Source of the DNA: an uncultured bacterium
GTDB lineage: Bacteria > Bacteroidota > Bacteroidia > Bacteroidales > Marinifilaceae
DNA: 5,462 nt
Assembly (NCBI GenBank): GCA_905216195.1
Contig: CAJMSX010000093.1
Span: 1 to 5,462 of the forward strand
Reading direction: 5' to 3'
Numbering within the stretch: the stretch's first letter is position 1; each line of letters opens with the position of its first letter. Below the pieces are notes generated by a model, which worked only from the letters and a program-made list of their open reading frames with translations, was not told where the DNA came from and did no database searches. The translations under genes were made by a program, and so were the position numbers. This document shows, piece after piece, positions 5,045 to 5,462 of the stretch.

Positions 5045-5462
5045 ATATTGTTCCAGTTCCTCTTCCGGTACCTGTAAAAAGCGCTGCATCACCGGAGAAA
5101 AACGTTCTACTTCGATCTCATAAAAACGGGCGTAAATAATGCGGTGTGAAAGTACATGTTTGGGCATGATGAAACTTCGGAGTATCTGTATTTCTCCTGC
5201 CTCTTGCATCAATTCCAGATAGGCCGGGGTTTGTTGCAATACCTCCAATTCGGTTTCCTGCCCGGTTTCGATCAACGGATATTCGTACAAATTTTGCCAA
5301 ATATCTTTCGCTTCGCGACGGGCCAGCAAATTCACACCCCTGCAATGGATATGCAAATAATTGAAATAACGGGGCTTAACGACTGCTTTTCCTGCTTTCA
5401 CCGGTAATTTTTCAACTCGGCCGGAAGCCAGTGCCACACAATTTTCCCGTAACGGACAATAT
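5006..5462 (-). CDS. mutY: Adenine DNA glycosylase MutY, C-terminal part (partial)
   Basis: MutY removes adenine mispaired with 8-oxoguanine, starting base excision repair of oxidative damage. The frame runs off the right edge; 151 residues are visible, under half of a usual MutY of about 350. The first visible residues, YCPLRENC, match the end of the iron-sulfur motif C-x6-C-x2-C-x5-C, so the last two of four cluster cysteines are present. The catalytic helix-hairpin-helix domain and the other two cysteines lie outside. After a linker (about 9-28) comes the NUDIX-like C-terminal domain that reads 8-oxoG: NYLHIHCRGVNLLARR, then DIWQNLYEYPLIE, then KHVLSHRIIYARFYEIEV. LSH sits where many MutY proteins have the FSH recognition loop. 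The GTG at 5437 is an internal valine codon, not a start. The gene ends in TGA at 5008-5006, immediately next to the permease stop. Confidence 0.95.
   Translation of the reverse strand, partial: YCPLRENCVALASGRVEKLPVKAGKAVVKPRYFNYLHIHCRGVNLLARREAKDIWQNLYEYPLIETGQETELEVLQQTPAYLELMQEAGEIQILRSFIMPKHVLSHRIIYARFYEIEVERFSPVMQRFLQVPEEELEQYAVSRLIALYREK

Noticed and set aside
5435..5437. GTG as the start of a short 143-residue gene
   Set aside because: The frame continues upstream as YCPLRENC, the end of the MutY iron-sulfur motif, so this codon is an internal valine.
1..5462. Mobile element, CRISPR, tRNA or phage content
   Set aside because: No transposase, integrase, terminal repeats, spaced repeat array or tRNA-like cloverleaf was seen on either strand, so the beta-lactamase shows no sign of recent mobilisation within this window.

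Overview
The window looks like ordinary chromosome from a Bacteroidota bacterium, most likely order Bacteroidales. Three things point there. The start codons lack convincing Shine-Dalgarno sequences in most cases. The recognisable promoters have the Bacteroides form (TTG-like -33 element, about 20 bp, TAnnTTTG -7 element). The gene families are also Bacteroidales-like: a subclass A2 class A beta-lactamase, a clade 3 type catalase, a DUF169 protein and an EamA permease starting MKEAFFKLHLSVLLAG. Genus cannot be fixed from this sequence alone.

Layout from left to right. Positions 1-110 (minus) hold the possible first 36 codons of an unrecognised gene leaving the window. Positions 169-894 (minus) encode a DUF169 protein. 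A 62-bp gap (895-956) carries two overlapping divergent promoters. From it a rightward set begins: a GNAT acetyltransferase (957-1496), a secreted class A beta-lactamase (1517-2407) and a haem catalase (2469-3956), with gaps of 20 and 61 bp. A 161-bp spacer (3957-4117) holds a long perfect inverted repeat, probably the end of the catalase transcript, followed by a good promoter for a DMT/EamA permease (4118-5005). The permease stop codon directly abuts the stop codon of a convergent mutY gene (5006-5462, minus), which is cut by the right window edge before its first two iron-sulfur cysteines.

Functionally this is a stress-protection and housekeeping stretch. The beta-lactamase acts in the periplasm on beta-lactams, the catalase removes hydrogen peroxide, and MutY repairs the A:8-oxoG mispairs that oxidation causes. 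The GNAT protein, DUF169 protein and permease have no assignable substrate. GNAT and bla are close enough to be co-transcribed. The catalase may be part of the same unit or have a promoter that I could not recognise.

I found no mobile element, tRNA, rRNA, CRISPR array or phage gene, and no convincing undescribed multi-gene system. The most interesting non-coding signals are the interlocked divergent promoters at 895-956 and the inverted repeats at 3972-4030 and 4991-5044. No gene-free stretch exceeds 300 bases.
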